Assembly: GCF_026914265.1 (NCBI RefSeq)
Contig: NC_069127.1
Location: forward strand, 20,267,045-20,331,044
From: Mya arenaria
Taxonomy: Eukaryota; Mollusca; Bivalvia; Myida; Myidae
Reading direction: 5' to 3'
DNA: 64,000 bases
Below the pieces are notes generated by a model, which was not told the origin of the DNA, made no database searches, and saw only the letters and a program-made list of their open reading frames with translations. The translations under genes were made by a program, and so were the position numbers. Shown here one piece after another: positions 60,779 to 64,000 of this stretch. Within the stretch, counting starts at the first letter, position 1, and each line of letters opens with the position of its first letter.

Positions 60779-61180
60779 AGCACATGGATTATTCAACAAA
60801 ACATTAGTTATTGATATATATATATGTTGTAAACTTGTAATATATGCACAATAAAGCAATTTAACAGTTCACAACATTATCAGAACAAAAATGTACTATA
60901 ATTATGCTTACATGAGCTCATTCATTAGCTCATTCAGATTAAAACTACAAAATTTATATCTTTTGCCAATACACATAATTGTTTAATTTTAACAATGTCA
61001 CTGTATTTAGTACATAGTAAATTGCCCTCCACGAGCAAGAGTTTAGCAGCCTACTAACAAGATGATTGTAATGAACTATGATGTATTGATCTATTGATAG
61101 GGGAATACTCTCCAAGAAAATTGAAACATTTCTCTGAGTTTGATACATATGCAATTATTGTCTCTTATTTCAACTGTTCA
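60779..61180. other. No feature seen
   Basis: AT-rich, no gene or repeat recognised. Confidence 0.5.
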
Positions 61181-61184
61181 TGAT

Positions 61185-61445
61185 GATTACCGTACTGAAG
61201 TCATTGATCCAAGATGCATAATGCACTCTGGTATAGGGTACTGAAGTGATCGTCCCATATGCCAAGTCTGGTATCCTGGATAAAATGTTACTGGTGAATA
61301 CAGTACTGAGGTGATCAAATCCTGATGCCACTCTGGTATCCTGGATAAAACGTTACTGGTGAATCCAACTTACTGAAGAGATCAATCCCAGATGCCACTC
61401 TGGTATCCTGGATAAAACCTTACTGGTGAATACGGTACTATAGGG
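61185..61445. repeat. Tandem repeat of about 73 bp, 3.5 units
   Basis: Unit: GTACTGAAGTGATC, ATGCCACTCTGGTATCCTGG, ATAAAACGTTACTGGTGAAT. Units at about 61190, 61300 and 61370, with small length differences. Confidence 0.8.
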
Positions 61446-62277
61446 ATGAATTCCGATCAGAAACATATTAACACCTAACTCATAATATAATAAACAAGGG
61501 TCAATTTGTTTACATTGACTAAGATGAAGAGACTATCACACTAACAAATGAAGTATGTAACACATACCGAACCTGTGGTGTTTTCATAAAAAGCAGAAAT
61601 AGCCATTTCTATCATTCGGTAAGCCGCAAACTTTCAAATAATCTGACCAAGTAATATATATATATATATATAAAGACAGCACCATGGTCTGCCTACTCTA
61701 TTAAGATTTTTTCAAAGCAAAATAAGATTTTTCCACTTTATTACCTTAGCGTTTATATAAAAAATGACATAGAGCCAAACTGAAATGCTTCCAGGGACAA
61801 TAGCGCAGCAAAGGAAATGGCAAAAAAACACACACCAAAACTGAAAGATACATGTCAACTGCTAGTGTTTTCATGTATGAGATGGCTACATGATGTTTTA
61901 AGTATCTGTTTTGAAGGCTAGATTTGCCTTAAAATTAAGATTACAGCTCTTAACCAGTGTCTATAAGTTGCTTATTTACACCTGATTAGTATAAATCTCA
62001 CTCATTGGTATCATTTACCAACAAACAAGTACTATAAAGTTAACGTCTTCATTCTGAAATATAAGATTCAGAGCTGCATCTCCTGGATCTAGATTGCAGG
62101 ACCACTGCCATGGGCGAAAAGCCGCAGCAAGCTGAAGCTTATTGGCACATCATATTCTGCAAGCAAGACACAAAATCAATGTTTGACACAGAATAAGACT
62201 AATCTTCTTCTACTGTAAAAGTATGAAAAATGCATGTAAACACTCATTTGAGACATACAAAACCTTTTATGTAGGAA
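61446..62277. other. Non-coding, with short AT microsatellite
   Basis: (AT)n at about 61651-61672. No gene recognised. Confidence 0.5.
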
Positions 62278-62280
62278 TTA

Positions 62281-62789
62281 TGCTCCAGTCAATTGTAAAC
62301 ACCCCGAAGCCCGGAAAAAAGCGGGGACTTTGACTTTCAGTTCAGCCAACCCAGGGTAAAATCCCCGCCCTACAGGGAAGAAATGATGTTAAAATACCCG
62401 CCAAATGCCCCCGCACTGCTATATTTTGCACCAAGACAAAACCTGAATGGTAAAAAACTTTGACTTTCAGTCCAGCCAACCCAGGGTAAAATCCCCGCCC
62501 TGCAGGGAAGAAATGATGTTAAAATACCCGCCAAATGCCCCCGCACTGCTATATTTTGCGCCAAGACAAAACCTGAATGGTAAAAAAACTTTGACTTTCA
62601 GTCCAGCCAACCCAGGGTAAAATCCCCGCCCTGCAGGGAAGAAATGCTGTTAAAATACCCGCCAAATGCCCCTACACTGCTATATTTTGCGCCAAGACAA
62701 AACCTGAATGGTAAAAAGAGCCCTTTTCCCCGGCTATCCCCGGTTTACCACTGGACCTGGTGGGTCCAAGGTTACAATTGACTGGTGCA
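62281..62789. mobile_element. Harbinger-type MITE with TTA target duplication and triplicated core
   Basis: Terminal inverted repeats TGCTCCAGTCAATTGTAAAC (62281-62300) and, inverted, TGCACCAGTCAATTGTAAC (62771-62789). The element is flanked on both sides by TTA (62278-62280 and 62790-62792), the target-duplication type of PIF/Harbinger transposons. The inside is a unit of about 130 bp (starting at 62329, 62459 and 62590: TTTGACTTTCAGTCCAGCC, CCCCGCCCTGCAGGG, CCCGCCAAATGCCCC) present three times. No transposase; non-autonomous. Confidence 0.85.
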
Positions 62790-62792
62790 TTA

Positions 62793-63130
62793 ATGCGATA
62801 AATGTGCAGAAAAGTTCATTATTTTCAAAAAATGTTAGATATATAGTCTTTTGGACGATTTGCAATAACTTTTTTAAAAACTCAAAGGTTAATCTTTACT
62901 AAATGATTACCCAGAAGCATTTTGAAAGCCTTTAAACCAGACTTTCTTAGAAATCTTTCTTACTTTCAGACAATATCCCTTTCTAAAAAAACCTTGCCAA
63001 GAACGGGTATGGAATTCTATCACTAGACCATGTTTTGATCAGGATTGGTTCTTGTCCTTGAAAATACCTCTGTGGCTTCAGCAACCACGCTGGCTATATT
63101 AAAAAAACCAGTAAATAAGTGTTTTTAATT
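62793..63130. other. No feature seen
   Basis: No gene or repeat recognised. Confidence 0.5.
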
Positions 63131-63135
63131 TATTA

Positions 63136-63300
63136 AAGCTGCACTCTCACAGATTGAACGTTTTGATCAAATTTTATTAAACAATTGTCCCGAGATTCGC
63201 TACAGAAATAAATCGTTTTGGTGCCAATCTGGTGTACCCTTTAAGGCATTTTGAGTGTATTTATGTTTTTCTTTAATGCATAAAGGGAAAAGGTTCTTAC
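63136..63300. repeat. Truncated copy of a common bivalve dispersed repeat
   Basis: Opens TTAAAGCTGCACTCTCACAG followed by ATTGAACGTTTTGA, a start I recall from an abundant bivalve repeat; the matching inverted end is not present here. Assignment is by recall only. Confidence 0.4.
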
Positions 63301-64000
63301 CTCAATCCCTCTGCTCCCTTTTTATTGCTTTTGTCATCAGAGATGTAAATTTTTTCAATGTATTAACTTCAAGTAAATGAATATATTCATGGATAATTGA
63401 CAGTATGAATGAATAAAAACTAGCAATATTTCTTTAGGGATACCATTTTGTTGCTGTGATTGTTTAAGTAAATGTTTTTCAAGATAAAAATCATATGCAC
63501 ACTAAATCAAACATAATTCTGCATCATGTGTAGTAAGTTGTGATACTGGTTTGCAATGAATGCAATGTTTGCTTAAAAGAGTAAACAAAATGTGCGAATA
63601 GATGTACAATACAGTCCAAAGACCAATGAAGGTCAGCAGTTTTATTAGAAAATGACATTATCTGAAAGCCGCAACAAAAACGGCATGAAAGGAATTCAAT
63701 TCGGAAAGAAACAGTTCATCAATAAGCTATTGAAATAAACACTGATCATGATGTCATAACAAGCGAATGTTAATATCAAAGAGCAAGAAACATACTGGCA
63801 ATTTATTTCAGGGAAACCTTAACAAAAGTCTGGTTTATTTCCAAACTTGTTGCCTCCAGTAATACATAACATGGCAATACCTGCAATGCTGAAAATCTGT
63901 CCACAGCAGTAATGTAAAAAACAGGTGGCATGGATGCATTCTGAAATACAAAAAAGTCTGTAATTTGTGCTAATCTTACATACCCCATTTACAATTGATT
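63301..64000. other. No feature seen
   Basis: No gene, exon or repeat that I can support up to the right edge. Confidence 0.5.

Overview
The window is AT-rich animal DNA with GT-AG introns, dense minisatellites and many short transposon relics. The gene structures and several repeat families I recognise from memory point to a bivalve mollusc; the species is not identifiable from sequence alone.

Layout. 1-4500 is a 21-bp-monomer satellite with a 1277-bp higher-order period. 6193-6939 (+) holds the last two exons of a Cu/Zn superoxide dismutase whose upstream exons are not in the window. 10380-21721 (-) is a complete 11-exon cytochrome P450 of family CYP4 (gene 1, 514 aa). 24357-37696 (+) and 42500-54323 (+) are two further complete 11-exon CYP4 genes (genes 2 and 3, 511 aa each, about 27 residue differences by eye). 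All three share the same ten intron positions and phases. A decayed 5' fragment of a gene-1 copy lies at 38785-39701 (-).

Reading: a head-to-head pair (gene 1 on -, gene 2 on +, sharing a 2.6-kb intergenic region) was tandemly duplicated. In the second copy the gene-1 member decayed to a pseudogene fragment and the gene-2 member survives as gene 3. Homology between the copies covers promoters, introns and 3' flanks, ending near 38215 and 54845. The P450s should be ER-anchored haem monooxygenases. Genes 2 and 3 keep the CYP4 I-helix signature with the haem-linking Glu; gene 1 has lost that Glu.

The introns are the most unusual part. Intron 2 of genes 2 and 3 carries a 73-bp minisatellite that includes a copy of the exon-2 splice donor, and in gene 3 part of it is inverted. 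Intron 5 of both genes carries long 29-bp arrays, interrupted in gene 2 by a LINE fragment, and a third array in reverse orientation lies downstream of gene 3. Gene 1's stop codon sits at the edge of a 24-bp minisatellite. 54.8-64 kb has no gene I can support: a LINE relic, the inverted array, a bivalve-type dispersed element with a nested MITE, a Harbinger-type MITE with TTA target duplications, and small tandem repeats. Most long open frames in the window are stop-free minisatellites rather than genes.
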